From contig NZ_SOMN01000038.1 of NCBI RefSeq assembly GCF_004564235.1, forward strand, positions 1 to 51,704: 51,704 nucleotides of DNA. Direction: 5' to 3'. Made by a program: the position numbers and the translations under genes. Each line of letters opens with the position of its first letter. Position 1 is the stretch's first letter. Below the pieces are notes generated by a model. It was not told the origin of the DNA, made no database searches, and was given only the letters and a program-made list of their open reading frames with translations. This document shows positions 8,643 to 18,186 of the stretch, in pieces. Source of the stretch: Cohnella luojiensis. Its GTDB lineage: Bacteria > Bacillota > Bacilli > Paenibacillales > Paenibacillaceae.

Positions 8643-9611
8643 ATGTCAAATATCAACATACCGAATCAACGACCTTTGACGATTGCCGGTAAAACTTCAA
8701 CGAGCACTCCGAGATGGTGGGCTGCCAAATGGCAGGAGATGAAGGCACATAAGCATTCTTATCTATTGATGTCGCCTTACATGCTGCTCTTCGCAATATT
8801 TACTGTTTTGCCTGTGATAATGTCCATCTTCATCAGTTTTACGTATTTCAATATGCTGGAATTTCCGCGCTTTATCGGGTGGCAGAATTATTCCCGCCTG
8901 TTCCTGGAAGACGACGTGTTCTTGATTGCAATCAAGAACACGATCCTCTTTGCGGTAATTACCGGACCGCTAAGTTTTATAGCTTGTTTCGTGTTTGCAT
9001 GGATCATTAACGATTTTCGTCCGAAGATGCGTGCATTCATGACGCTTGTGTTCTATGCTCCTTCCATCTCCGGGAACGTATATTTCCTCTGGCAGATGAT
9101 CTTCTCGGGCGACCGCTACGGTATCGCAAATGGATTCTTGATTAATATGGGAGCCATTCTTGATCCGATCCTATGGCTGAAGACGGAAAAGTACATTATG
9201 CCTATTATTATTCTCGTTCAATTGTGGCTGAGTTTGGGCACTGGTTTCCTTGCCTTCATCGCGGGTCTTCAGACGGTAGACAGGACGCTTTATGAAGCCG
9301 GTGCCGTCGATGGCATTAAGAACCGTTGGCAAGAGCTATGGTACATTACGCTGCCATCGATGAAGCCGCAGCTTATGTTCGGAGCGGTCATTCAGATTAC
9401 GGCATCTCTGGCTATTGCGGATGTCTCGATCTATCTAGCCGGCTTCCCGAGCGTTAACTACGCTGCTGAAACAATCGTAACGCACCTTATCGACTTCGGT
9501 ACGATTCGATTCGAGATGGGTTACGCTTCCGCGATCGCGACCATCCTGTTCACCCTGATGCTGGGTTCGAATCTGGTCGTTCAACGACTTCTCAGGAGGG
9601 TGGGGAATTAA
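8643..9611 (+). CDS. Sugar ABC transporter permease (MalF/UgpA type)
   Basis: A 322-residue inner-membrane permease with six predicted helices. The cytoplasmic EAA loop that docks on the ATPase reads YEAGAVDGIKNRWQELWYIT, then LPSMKP. The ATG at 8643 has AAGGAGGGG seven bases upstream; the frame stays open further upstream inside the previous gene, but that part is not a real beginning. It pairs with the MalG-type permease 4 bases downstream and presumably with the giant binding protein just upstream. No ATPase gene is present in the locus, so a shared ATPase of the MsmX kind encoded elsewhere is expected. Confidence 0.93.
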   Translation: MSNINIPNQRPLTIAGKTSTSTPRWWAAKWQEMKAHKHSYLLMSPYMLLFAIFTVLPVIMSIFISFTYFNMLEFPRFIGWQNYSRLFLEDDVFLIAIKNTILFAVITGPLSFIACFVFAWIINDFRPKMRAFMTLVFYAPSISGNVYFLWQMIFSGDRYGIANGFLINMGAILDPILWLKTEKYIMPIIILVQLWLSLGTGFLAFIAGLQTVDRTLYEAGAVDGIKNRWQELWYITLPSMKPQLMFGAVIQITASLAIADVSIYLAGFPSVNYAAETIVTHLIDFGTIRFEMGYASAIATILFTLMLGSNLVVQRLLRRVGN

Positions 9612-9615
9612 TAAC

Positions 9616-10482
9616 ATGAAGATCGCGCTATCACTTCACAAAAAACGCGTTAACCGCTCCTTTGCGGGGACGTTCTTTATGTCTGTTTTTCTGGCTGTCG
9701 TTGCCGCCTTTATGGCGCTGCCGCTCGTATACGCGATTAATGCGGCGTTTAAGCCGCTCGATGAAATATTTTTGTTCCCGCCGACATTGTTCGTTCGGAA
9801 CCCGACCTCGAGTAATTTCATCGATTTGATGACGCTGCTAGGACAATCCTGGGTGCCATTCTCTCGGTATATTTTTAATACTTTTTTCATTACCGGCATG
9901 GGAGTTGTCGGTCATGTTCTCTTGGCTTCCGCCGCGGCTTATCCGCTCGCCAAACATCGTTTTCCGGGCAGCAAGATTATTTTTACGATCGTTGTCCTGT
10001 CGCTGATGTTTACGCCGCAGGTAACGGCGATTCCGAACTACATGATAATGTCATGGATCGGTTTCATCGATACGTATTGGGCTGTGATTGTGCCGGCGTT
10101 CGCTTTTTCGCTTGGCCTCTATTTGATGAAACAGTTCATGGAACAAATTCCTGACGCGTTGCTCGAATCGGCAAAAATCGACGGTGCAAACGAATATCGT
10201 ATTTTCTGGCAAATCGTTATGCCGAATGTCAAGCCTGCATGGCTGACGTTGGTTATCCTGTTGTTTCAAATGCTGTGGGGCACAGATGGCAACGGGTTCA
10301 TTTATAGTGAACAGCTGAAAACGCTCCACTACGCGTCCAATCAAATAATTTTCGGCGGGATAGCACGTGCCGGCGTCGGCTCGGCTGTCGCTTTGATCTT
10401 AATGAGCGTGCCGATCGCGCTGTTCATATTCTCGCAAAGCCGTATTATCGAAACGATGTCGACGTCCGGCATGAAAGACTAG
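9616..10482 (+). CDS. Sugar ABC transporter permease (MalG type)
   Basis: A 288-residue carbohydrate permease of the MalG/AraQ type with six membrane segments. The EAA loop is LESAKIDGANEYRIFWQIVM followed by PNVKP near residues 190-215. The start ATG is 4 bases after the partner permease stop, with AGGAGGGTGGGG upstream, so the two are translationally coupled. It forms the channel together with the preceding permease; substrate recognition is expected to come from the CBM-like binding protein at the head of the operon. Confidence 0.93.
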   Translation: MKIALSLHKKRVNRSFAGTFFMSVFLAVVAAFMALPLVYAINAAFKPLDEIFLFPPTLFVRNPTSSNFIDLMTLLGQSWVPFSRYIFNTFFITGMGVVGHVLLASAAAYPLAKHRFPGSKIIFTIVVLSLMFTPQVTAIPNYMIMSWIGFIDTYWAVIVPAFAFSLGLYLMKQFMEQIPDALLESAKIDGANEYRIFWQIVMPNVKPAWLTLVILLFQMLWGTDGNGFIYSEQLKTLHYASNQIIFGGIARAGVGSAVALILMSVPIALFIFSQSRIIETMSTSGMKD

Positions 10483-10495
10483 AGGGGGTGGAAGC

Positions 10496-11965
10496 GTGCA
10501 AAGAAAGAGAGTGCTCCTGCTTGCAGCGATTTTAACGCTTGCGACGACTATCGTCGTGCCGTCCGCATCGGCAGCCGCGCCGTATGAAGCTTATAATTAC
10601 GATTTCTATGGGGATCCCGCGCCGCTGCCCGCCCCCTACCTGCCGGACTATTCCATTTCCGGCAGCAGCTTGGGTGTCGGTGATTTTAATCAGCCCAACG
10701 ATATGTACGTAACGCAGGACGGCATCATTTATATACTGGACAGCGGCAATGCGCGCGTGGTTGTGTTGGACAGTAATTTAAAAGTCTTGCAAGTCATAAC
10801 ATCGTTTGATAATAACGGCAAGGAAGATGGATTCGCAGCACCGGAAGGGCTGTTCGTATCCGAGAAGAAAGAGATCTACGTCGCAGATACCGACCATAAT
10901 CGCGTAGTCGTGCTTTCGAACGACGGCAAGCTGATTAAAATGATCGAGAATCCGAAATCGGATATTTTACCGAGCGGCTTTAAGTTTTTCCCTCTTAAAG
11001 TAACGGTTGACAAAGCGGACAGAATTTTCGTAGTCGCCCGCGGTGTATTTGAAGGAATCATGCAATTTGATGATAAAAGCATGTTTATGGGTTATGTAGG
11101 CACGATTAATGTATCTCCAAGTATCTGGGACCGGATCTGGAGATCGTTATCTACGAATGCGCAAAAGCGGCAGATGGAATTGTTTATTCCAACTGAGTTC
11201 GCCAGCGTTGATATCGACAGCAAAGGATTCGTATACGCGACTGCAGTCGATATGACCTCGGATAAGACGATTAAACGTTTGAATCCGTCCGGTCAGGATG
11301 TTCTTAAACGGTTCGGCTACTGGCCGGTCAAAGGCGAAATACGTTTCCGGAGGTTCGGCAATAACTCGGGTCCCTCGAAACTCACCGACATCAAGGTGCT
11401 TGACGGAGGCATGTACGTCGCGCTGGATTCGAATCGCGCGCGACTGTTCACTTACAATGATGAAGGCGATTTGTTATATGTTTTCGGAGGCAGGGGTAAT
11501 CAGCTTGGCGTATTCAATACGCCGGTCGCCGTGGAACGGATCGGCGATAAGCTCGCCGTGCTCGACAGGGGTAAAAACAATATCGCCGTCTTTCGTCCTA
11601 CGGAGTTCGGCAACTTAGTACGGAAAGCAACGATTCAGCATTATAACGGAAACGATACGGAAGCCGTAAAATTGTGGGAACAAGTACTCCGCTTGAATAC
11701 CAACTATGAGATCGCCTATCTGGGTATCGGCAAGTCGCTGCTGATGGAGAAGAAAAACAAAGAAGCGATGGAATATTTCAAGCTCGGCATGAGTCGCAAA
11801 GACTTTTCCGTTGCATACAAACGGTATCGCCGGGAAGTGATGAAGGAGCATTTTGGTTCATTCATGACGGTGTTGTTATCCCTCGTAACCGCGTTTATCG
11901 CGTACCGCATTGCTCGACAAGTTATAAGAAGGAGGACTGGGAAACGTGAAGCAGGATTTTATTAA
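10496..11965 (+). CDS. Secreted, membrane-anchored NHL beta-propeller protein with TPR
   Basis: A 489-residue protein starting with GTG (GAGGGGG upstream). Residues 1-26 are a cleavable-looking signal peptide (to A-S-A-A-A). Residues about 55-385 hold NHL-type propeller blades: FNQPNDMYVTQDGIIYILDS, FAAPEGLFVSEKKEIYVAD, and FNTPVAVERIGDKLAVLDRG. Residues about 385-450 form a tetratricopeptide-like helical pair (EAVKLWEQVLRLNTNYEIAY, then GKSLLMEKKNKEAMEYFKLG). A single membrane helix near residues 458-475 and an Arg/Lys tail end the protein. Predicted topology: propeller and TPR outside, tail inside. NHL and TPR folds bind proteins or ligands rather than catalyse. Its position between permease genes suggests a scaffold or sensor for glycan uptake; that role is inferred. 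Confidence 0.75.
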   Translation: MQRKRVLLLAAILTLATTIVVPSASAAAPYEAYNYDFYGDPAPLPAPYLPDYSISGSSLGVGDFNQPNDMYVTQDGIIYILDSGNARVVVLDSNLKVLQVITSFDNNGKEDGFAAPEGLFVSEKKEIYVADTDHNRVVVLSNDGKLIKMIENPKSDILPSGFKFFPLKVTVDKADRIFVVARGVFEGIMQFDDKSMFMGYVGTINVSPSIWDRIWRSLSTNAQKRQMELFIPTEFASVDIDSKGFVYATAVDMTSDKTIKRLNPSGQDVLKRFGYWPVKGEIRFRRFGNNSGPSKLTDIKVLDGGMYVALDSNRARLFTYNDEGDLLYVFGGRGNQLGVFNTPVAVERIGDKLAVLDRGKNNIAVFRPTEFGNLVRKATIQHYNGNDTEAVKLWEQVLRLNTNYEIAYLGIGKSLLMEKKNKEAMEYFKLGMSRKDFSVAYKRYRREVMKEHFGSFMTVLLSLVTAFIAYRIARQVIRRRTGKREAGFY

Positions 11966-12566
11966 GTTTCCGCTCCATCTCATCTTGCATCCGTTCGACG
12001 GATTCTGGGATATGAAATTCGAGAGCAAGGGGAAAGTCAGAGTTTCCTTAGCGATTCTGTTGATGCTTGTTTTGACTGTCATTTTGCAGAAGCAATTTGC
12101 AGGCTTTCTGGTCAATTTCGTTGATCCAAGAGGGCTAAACAGTCTTGACGATCTTCAGTTTACGGTGCTTCCGTTCTTTCTTTTCTGCGTAGCGAATTGG
12201 TCCATAACGACGCTAATGGAAGGCGAAGGCAAGTTCAAGGAAATTGTTATGGCAACCGGCTATGCGCTGCTGCCGATCGTGCTTATCAACCTGCCGATTA
12301 CATTCATAAGCCGATTTATAACGCAAGAGGAGACAGCTTTCTATTGGCTGCTAAACAGCGTAGCCAGTATCTGGTTTATCCTGCTGCTGTTCATCGGAAT
12401 CATGACCGTACACCAATATACGCCTGCCAAAGCCGTTCTCACCCTAGCGCTTACGGTCGTAGCGATGGGATTCGTCGTCTTTCTCGGTACGCTGGCATTC
12501 AGCTTGGGCCTGCAAATTTACTGGTTCATTTACGATGTTTATCGCGAAATCATATTCCGTACTTAA
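11946..12566 (+). CDS. Yip1-type integral membrane protein
   Basis: A 206-residue membrane protein with about five hydrophobic helices, matching the bacterial Yip1/YIP1-family layout: an N-terminal FPLHLILHPFDGFWDMKFE segment, then helices near residues 30-50, 65-88, 98-120, 127-150 and 155-185. It starts with GTG at 11946 after GGAGGAC, overlapping the end of the NHL gene by 20 bases in another frame, so the two are coupled. Bacterial members have no established biochemical role. The constant company here (NHL protein before, DUF5696 protein after, permeases on both sides) suggests a membrane partner of the uptake apparatus. Confidence 0.72.
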   Translation: MKQDFIKFPLHLILHPFDGFWDMKFESKGKVRVSLAILLMLVLTVILQKQFAGFLVNFVDPRGLNSLDDLQFTVLPFFLFCVANWSITTLMEGEGKFKEIVMATGYALLPIVLINLPITFISRFITQEETAFYWLLNSVASIWFILLLFIGIMTVHQYTPAKAVLTLALTVVAMGFVVFLGTLAFSLGLQIYWFIYDVYREIIFRT

Positions 12567-12580
12567 AGGAGGCCGCACCC

Positions 12581-15157
12581 TTGAAAAATCGAACGAAATG
12601 GTATGCGGCGCTGGCCTGTATCGGGATTGTTGGTATCTCGGCTTTCGCTTACAGCCTGTCAACGAAAGGAGCGCCGGCGGTCGAGGTGAGCGCATATGCG
12701 CAAACAGACATAAAGCCGGCTGCGGCTACGGATCTTACTTATCTACCGGATAGCGATGCTGCCGTTAATGGCATGAAGCTCGCAGCGCAATCTGATGCGC
12801 TGGCGCTATATTTCAACCCGGACACGACCGAGATAGCCGTGCTCAATCGGAGCAGCGGTAAAGTATGGCGCAGCAATCCGGCCGATCTGGGAGCAGACGC
12901 CAAAGCGTCGCCTTTCGAGAAGGACCGGCTTGCCGCTCAAGTATCCATCAACTACAGAGATTCCATAGGGACGCTTGGAACTATCACGAACTTTACGGAT
13001 AGTATTCAGCGTAAGCAGTTCAAGGCGGAGGGCATTGAGAACGGCATTCGGATTACGTATACGATAGGTGATACGTCTCTCGGTATCGATGCGCTGCCAA
13101 AAAGAATCAGCAAGAAGCGCATGGAAGAGAAAGTGTACAGCAAGCTCGATGAAGCGACGGCGAAATACGTAGGCAACCGTTACTTTCCGCTTGATGACAA
13201 TCCGGAAGTGCTGGAGAGGCTCGATACAGCGGTTTCCAGAGCACTGGTTCTGAGCAGAATGCTCGATGCCTTCGCGAAAGCAGGCTATACGGCACAGGAT
13301 TTGGCGGTGGACAATCAAGAGAACGGCTTGTCTGCCGCGGCGGGAGCGAGCCGTCCAAATTTTATTATTCCGATGGAGTACCGAGTCTCCGGCGATTCAC
13401 TGCTCATCCATGTGCCTGTGAACGAGATAAAGGAAAGCAAAGGCTATCAAATCCGCACGCTGGAACTGCTCGATTTCTTCGGCGCAGCCGGTACTGATGA
13501 AAAAGGCTATATGCTCGTACCGGACGGTTCCGGAAGCTTGATTGAACTAAACAACGGGAAAATAGGCGAAGAGGTCTACGCGCAACGCGTTTACGGCGAA
13601 GACGAGAACAACAACTCCCGTCGCCGCGGTCAAGTATCCGAATCCGTGCGGCTTCCGGTATTCGGATTGAAATCCGGTGACGATGCCTGGTTCGCTTCGA
13701 TCGAGAAAGGCGAAGGCATTGCCAGTATCAACGCCGATATCAGCGGCAGGAAAAACTCTTATAACAGCGCTTATGCTAGTTTTGCCATTCGCGGAGAAGA
13801 TGTGCTTGAGCTCTACAAAGGCAACAAGGCAGACGAGATTCAGCTCCTGACCGATGATCGTTTCGAAGGAGATCTTCAGGTCCGGTATAACTTCTTGTCC
13901 GGAAGCGATGCGAATTACTCTGGCATGGCGAAGCTGTACCGCGAGAAGTTGGTTCAGGAAGGCGTTCTTAAGCCTAAGAAAGCAGACGACGAACTGCCTT
14001 TCTATCTTGACGTGCTGGGTGCAGTGGACAAACGCAAGTCGTTCCTGGGCATTCCTTACAAGGGGCTGATGCCGATGACCACCTTTGAACAAGCCGGACA
14101 AATTGCTGAGCAGATGAAAGAAGCCGGCGTTTCCAATGTTCAAATGCGTTATATGGGCTGGTTTAATGAAGGAATCGATCATAAGATTCCGAAAAATGTA
14201 AAACTGGATAGCGAGCTGGGCAGCAAAGCAGATCTTAAGAAGCTGTCAGAGCAGCTTCAATCGATGGGCGGCAACTTGTATCCGGATGTCGCGTTCCAAC
14301 ACGTGCTTCGCGAGAACAGGGACTTTAAACCGGCCTCCGATGCGGCGCGCTTCATTACGCGCGAACAAGCCAAGCTGTCGCCTATCAATCGTGCATTCAA
14401 TGCGATGGATATATCGCTTGGCTCATTCTACTTGCTTTCTCCGGTGAAGCTTCCATATTTCGTCGATCGGTTCATCGACAGCTACAATAACTATGGTTTA
14501 GAATCCGTCTCACTCCGTGATTTGGGTGATTTGCTGCAGGCCGACTACCGGGTGAGCCGCGTTGTTTTCCGTGATGTCGCGAAGAACATTGTAACGGAGC
14601 AGCTTGGCAAGCTGGAAAATAGCTATACGAACATCATGCTTTCCGGAGGCAATGCTTATGCGCTGAAATATGCAGATCAGTTGATCGACGTGCCGATGGC
14701 CTCAAGCGGTTTCAGCATTACGGATCAAGAAATTCCATTCTATGAAATGGTCATACATGGTTACAAGGATTATTCCGGCTCACCTATCAACTTGGATGAC
14801 AATCAAGATCTGACTTACCATATGCTGCGTTCGATAGAGTATGGCGCTGCACCGCACTTCTATTGGTCGTACGAATCATCCTCTAAGCTGAAGTTTACGT
14901 CTTACGAATCGCTATTTTCCACGCATTATTCGGAATGGCTCAAAGAAGCTGCCGGGCTATACAGTAAAGTCAACAAAGCGCTGGCTGGCTTGCAATCCAA
15001 ATCGATCATCGAACATATCCAGCACGAACCCGGCGTTGCCCAGGTGCGTTACGATAACGGAACTTCCGTTTATGTGAACTATACGGAAAAGCCTGTCACC
15101 GTTAACGGAGTTCAGATCGATGCGAAAAATTTTTCGGTAGGCGGTGACAACCAGTGA
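12581..15157 (+). CDS. DUF5696-type exported protein, glycosidase-like
   Basis: An 858-residue protein that I assign to the DUF5696 group by overall pattern. TTG start at 12581 with AAAGGAGG eight bases upstream; the frame is open for 128 codons before it inside the Yip1 gene, which is not a real start. Residues about 5-22 form a signal or anchor. A beta-rich N-terminal part (EIAVLNRSSGKVWRSNP) and a middle part with barrel-like elements (VSNVQMRYMGWFNEGIDHKI, GGNLYPDVAFQHV) end in a small beta domain (YDNGTSVYVNYTEKPVTVNG). This order resembles TIM-barrel glycosidases with a front beta-sandwich, but no catalytic pair can be named. The stop overlaps the next permease start (GTGA). Function unknown; glycan binding or cleavage at the surface is inferred. 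Confidence 0.7.
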   Translation: MKNRTKWYAALACIGIVGISAFAYSLSTKGAPAVEVSAYAQTDIKPAAATDLTYLPDSDAAVNGMKLAAQSDALALYFNPDTTEIAVLNRSSGKVWRSNPADLGADAKASPFEKDRLAAQVSINYRDSIGTLGTITNFTDSIQRKQFKAEGIENGIRITYTIGDTSLGIDALPKRISKKRMEEKVYSKLDEATAKYVGNRYFPLDDNPEVLERLDTAVSRALVLSRMLDAFAKAGYTAQDLAVDNQENGLSAAAGASRPNFIIPMEYRVSGDSLLIHVPVNEIKESKGYQIRTLELLDFFGAAGTDEKGYMLVPDGSGSLIELNNGKIGEEVYAQRVYGEDENNNSRRRGQVSESVRLPVFGLKSGDDAWFASIEKGEGIASINADISGRKNSYNSAYASFAIRGEDVLELYKGNKADEIQLLTDDRFEGDLQVRYNFLSGSDANYSGMAKLYREKLVQEGVLKPKKADDELPFYLDVLGAVDKRKSFLGIPYKGLMPMTTFEQAGQIAEQMKEAGVSNVQMRYMGWFNEGIDHKIPKNVKLDSELGSKADLKKLSEQLQSMGGNLYPDVAFQHVLRENRDFKPASDAARFITREQAKLSPINRAFNAMDISLGSFYLLSPVKLPYFVDRFIDSYNNYGLESVSLRDLGDLLQADYRVSRVVFRDVAKNIVTEQLGKLENSYTNIMLSGGNAYALKYADQLIDVPMASSGFSITDQEIPFYEMVIHGYKDYSGSPINLDDNQDLTYHMLRSIEYGAAPHFYWSYESSSKLKFTSYESLFSTHYSEWLKEAAGLYSKVNKALAGLQSKSIIEHIQHEPGVAQVRYDNGTSVYVNYTEKPVTVNGVQIDAKNFSVGGDNQ

Positions 15158-16056
15158 ACATAAGACGATTAACCTTGAAGCAAAAACGCGCATTTCTCGG
15201 AGTCGCATTTATTACGCCGTGGCTGCTTGGCTTCGTATTTCTATTCGCGACGCCGCTTATACAATCGCTGCGTTTCAGCTTTAGCGAGCTGAAGGTGGCT
15301 CCAGGCGGGTATACACTCGACTTCATCGGGTTGAAAAACTTTAAAGATGCTCTCTTCGTAGATCCGAACTACAACCGGATTCTTACCCAATCCTTGTCGG
15401 AGATGGCATGGAACGTACCGATGATCTTATTCTTCAGCTTGTTTACGGCCACGTTGCTGAATTCGAAATTCAAAGGGCGCCCTATTGCCAGAGCTATATT
15501 TTTTCTTCCCGTTATTCTGGCTTCGGGAGCCGTCGCTTCTGCCCAGTCTTCCGGGTTAATTCAACTTACGGGCAGTTCGGAGGTCGCGCAGGAACTGGGA
15601 CTTGCCCAAAACGGATTCGACCCGCTCTCGCTCGTATTTATGCTCGCTCAAGCGGGTCTGCCCGATATATTCATCGAGTATATCGTGGATGCCGTGCAAC
15701 GAATCTATGAAATCATCAGCAGCTCCGGCGTCCAAATTCTAATCTTCCTTGCGGCGCTTCAGTCTGTTCCGGTGACGATGTACGAAGTAGCAAAGATGGA
15801 AGGCGCTACGCCATACGAAACGTTCTGGAAGATTACATTTCCGATGGTTAGTCCATTGATTCTAACGAACATCATCTATACGATTATTGACTCGTTTACT
15901 GAAAGCCAACTGACAAGAACGATTTACACAACAGCGTTTCAGGCGCAAAATTTCGGTTTAAGCGCCTCGATGTCCTGGATATACACGCTTGTCATCAGTA
16001 TCGTTCTCATTGTCGTCGGCATCCTGGTCTCCAGAAAAGTGTTCTACTATAACTGA
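15154..16056 (+). CDS. Sugar ABC transporter permease (MalF/LplB type), second pair
   Basis: A 300-residue permease, GTG start overlapping the preceding stop by 4 bases. Six membrane segments; EAA loop YEVAKMEGATPYETFWKITF then PMVSP near residues 210-232. An unusual long periplasmic insertion (about residues 125-180, SSGLIQLTGSSEVAQELGLA and on) separates helices 3 and 4. It is the first half of a second permease pair, distinct from the pair upstream, so the locus encodes two importers or one importer with alternative channels. The lipoprotein binding protein at 4.1 kb is a possible partner. Confidence 0.92.
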   Translation: MNIRRLTLKQKRAFLGVAFITPWLLGFVFLFATPLIQSLRFSFSELKVAPGGYTLDFIGLKNFKDALFVDPNYNRILTQSLSEMAWNVPMILFFSLFTATLLNSKFKGRPIARAIFFLPVILASGAVASAQSSGLIQLTGSSEVAQELGLAQNGFDPLSLVFMLAQAGLPDIFIEYIVDAVQRIYEIISSSGVQILIFLAALQSVPVTMYEVAKMEGATPYETFWKITFPMVSPLILTNIIYTIIDSFTESQLTRTIYTTAFQAQNFGLSASMSWIYTLVISIVLIVVGILVSRKVFYYN

Positions 16057-16076
16057 TCGAGAAGGAGGGGAATAGC

Positions 16077-17075
16077 TTGAAAGTATCACTTATGGATAAC
16101 GAGGTTGTTGTCGTGCGTATGCAAAAAGCACGAAACAAATCGATCGAACTGCTGTGGGCGCTATTTCGTTACATCCTGATCATCGGGATCTCGTTTGTCA
16201 TCATTTACCCGCTCATTCAGCAGATTTCAGTTGCCATCAAGGACAAGGTAGACATCTACAACCCGACGATTTACATGATTCCCGTTCATTTTTCGACAGA
16301 GAATATACGTCTGGCGATGGGCGTATTGGATTACTGGCCGCTACTGAAGAACACGCTGCTTTTCGCAGCTTCGACGACACTTCTTCAGGCCGCATCTTGC
16401 GCGCTTGCAGGCTACGGTTTCGCGAGGTTCTCATTCCCGGGAAGAAATATTCTGTTTACGTTCGTCATTTTGACGATATTGATTCCATCAAGCACGCTGA
16501 TGGTGCCCATGTATTTACATTTTCGCAGCTTTGACGTCTTAGGTTTGATGAATCTGGTCACAGGTAAAGACGGTATCAACATGCTGAATACGTATGGGCC
16601 GTCTCTCATCACGGCAGCGCTTGCCAATGGGTTGAAATCCGGATTGTACATTTATATTTTCCGGCAATTTTTCCGCGGCATGCCTGGGGAAATAGAGGAA
16701 GCGGCGCTCATCGACGGAGCGGGGGGGTTCCGAACCTTCTTTACGATCATGCTGCCTAATGCAATTCCTCCTTTGATCACCGTAACGCTTTTTGCTTTTG
16801 TTTGGCAGTATAACGATACGTTCTACACATCGCTGTTTATGAGCCAAAGCAATCTCATGGCCATTAAGGTTGCTTCTCTGCCGGCAGATGCGAACCAATA
16901 CTTGCCGGGTATTCTCGGCGTTGGCGCCGGATCGAACGTGAAAGTTGACCCGAACCTTGTTTCTATGATTGTCGACACGGGCATATTGCTGGCGATTGCA
17001 CCGCTCATTATTATGTATCTCTTCGTACAGAGGTTCTTCGTAGAGAGCGTAGAGCGCACAGGCGTGGTCGGTTAA
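16077..17075 (+). CDS. Sugar ABC transporter permease (MalG type), second pair
   Basis: A 332-residue carbohydrate permease with a TTG start at 16077 and GAAGGAGGGG upstream. Six membrane segments, EAA loop IEEAALIDGAGGFRTFFTIM then LPNAIPP around residues 203-228. The protein is somewhat longer than usual for the family because of extra residues after the loop (QSNLMAIKVASLPADANQYL). It follows its partner by 20 bases and precedes the glycosidase genes by about 50 bases, tying transport and hydrolysis into one transcript. Confidence 0.92.
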   Translation: MKVSLMDNEVVVVRMQKARNKSIELLWALFRYILIIGISFVIIYPLIQQISVAIKDKVDIYNPTIYMIPVHFSTENIRLAMGVLDYWPLLKNTLLFAASTTLLQAASCALAGYGFARFSFPGRNILFTFVILTILIPSSTLMVPMYLHFRSFDVLGLMNLVTGKDGINMLNTYGPSLITAALANGLKSGLYIYIFRQFFRGMPGEIEEAALIDGAGGFRTFFTIMLPNAIPPLITVTLFAFVWQYNDTFYTSLFMSQSNLMAIKVASLPADANQYLPGILGVGAGSNVKVDPNLVSMIVDTGILLAIAPLIIMYLFVQRFFVESVERTGVVG

Positions 17076-17126
17076 TGGCCGCGTGAGGGGACAAGCAAAT
17101 ATGAACAATCGAAGGGGAGATGGAGT

Positions 17127-18164
17127 ATGGCGAATATCGCTTGGAATCGCCGATTGCAAGTAGAACCCAAACTAATCAACAAGCACGCCGACGATTGCGC
17201 CAAACGGCTTATGGCCTATTTGTGTGACACCTACGGGAAACGAATGCTGACAGGGCAACAAATCGGCGTGCTCTCAACGCCCGAGATGGACGTCATTCAT
17301 AACGAAACAGGTAAATATCCGGCAATCGGCGGCTTCGATTTCATGAACGATTCCCCCTCCCGAGTGGAATGGGGGACGGTCGGGACCGATACGGAGCTTG
17401 CGCTAAAATGGTGGGAAGACGGCGGTATCGTAACTTTTTGCTGGCATTGGAACGCGCCTAAGGATCTGATCGACCAACAGCCTGACAACGGTTGGCACCG
17501 GGGTTTCTATACTACTGCAACGACATTCGATATTTCGCATGCAATGGACGATCCGACATCTGAGGACTACGCATTGCTGCTTCGTGATATCGATGTTATT
17601 TCAGCTCTTTTGGCCAAGTTAAGGGATGCAGGCGTGCCAGTCCTATGGAGGCCGCTGCATGAGGCTTCCGGCGCTTGGTTCTGGTGGGGTGCTAAAGGCG
17701 CGGAGCCATGTATAAAGTTGTGGAAGCTCATGTATGAACGGATGACAAATAAGCATGAACTTCATAACCTGATTTGGGTTTGGAACGGCCAGCATAAGGA
17801 CTGGTATCCCGGCGACGAATTCGTCGACATCATCGGTGAAGATATTTACTCGCCGGAGAAGAATTACAGCTCGAATGTAAAGCGATTCCGCCAGGCTCTT
17901 GATTATACCTCAGCAACCAAAATCATTGCACTATCGGAGAACGGACCGCTTCCCGATCCTGATAGCATGCTTGCGGACGGAGCTCTCTGGGCTTGGAACT
18001 GCACTTGGTATGGCACATTCGTGCAGAAGCAGGACAACGACGGCTTTGCGGTAGTGTCCGAGCAGTATACAGAACGGGATATGCTGCAGAAGGTATATCA
18101 CCACGCATTCACGGTGACGCGCGACGAGCTGCCCGACCTAGAAAGTTATCCATTACCTGAATAA
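17127..18164 (+). CDS. GH26 beta-mannanase-like hydrolase, cytoplasmic
   Basis: A 345-residue glycoside hydrolase family 26 protein, mostly endo-beta-1,4-mannanases. The two GH26 signatures are present: acid/base Glu179 in WRPLHEASGAWFWWG and nucleophile Glu271 in ALSENGPLPD. The N-terminal KRMLTGQQIGV and FCWHWNAP segments also fit the family. There is no signal peptide or binding module, so the enzyme should act inside the cell on imported mannooligosaccharides. ATG 17127 follows GGGGAGATGG. It lies in the same operon as the permeases and a GH113 enzyme, which supports a mannan-type substrate. Confidence 0.88.
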   Translation: MANIAWNRRLQVEPKLINKHADDCAKRLMAYLCDTYGKRMLTGQQIGVLSTPEMDVIHNETGKYPAIGGFDFMNDSPSRVEWGTVGTDTELALKWWEDGGIVTFCWHWNAPKDLIDQQPDNGWHRGFYTTATTFDISHAMDDPTSEDYALLLRDIDVISALLAKLRDAGVPVLWRPLHEASGAWFWWGAKGAEPCIKLWKLMYERMTNKHELHNLIWVWNGQHKDWYPGDEFVDIIGEDIYSPEKNYSSNVKRFRQALDYTSATKIIALSENGPLPDPDSMLADGALWAWNCTWYGTFVQKQDNDGFAVVSEQYTERDMLQKVYHHAFTVTRDELPDLESYPLPE

Positions 18165-18186
18165 CACCCTAAAGGAGAGAAACGCG

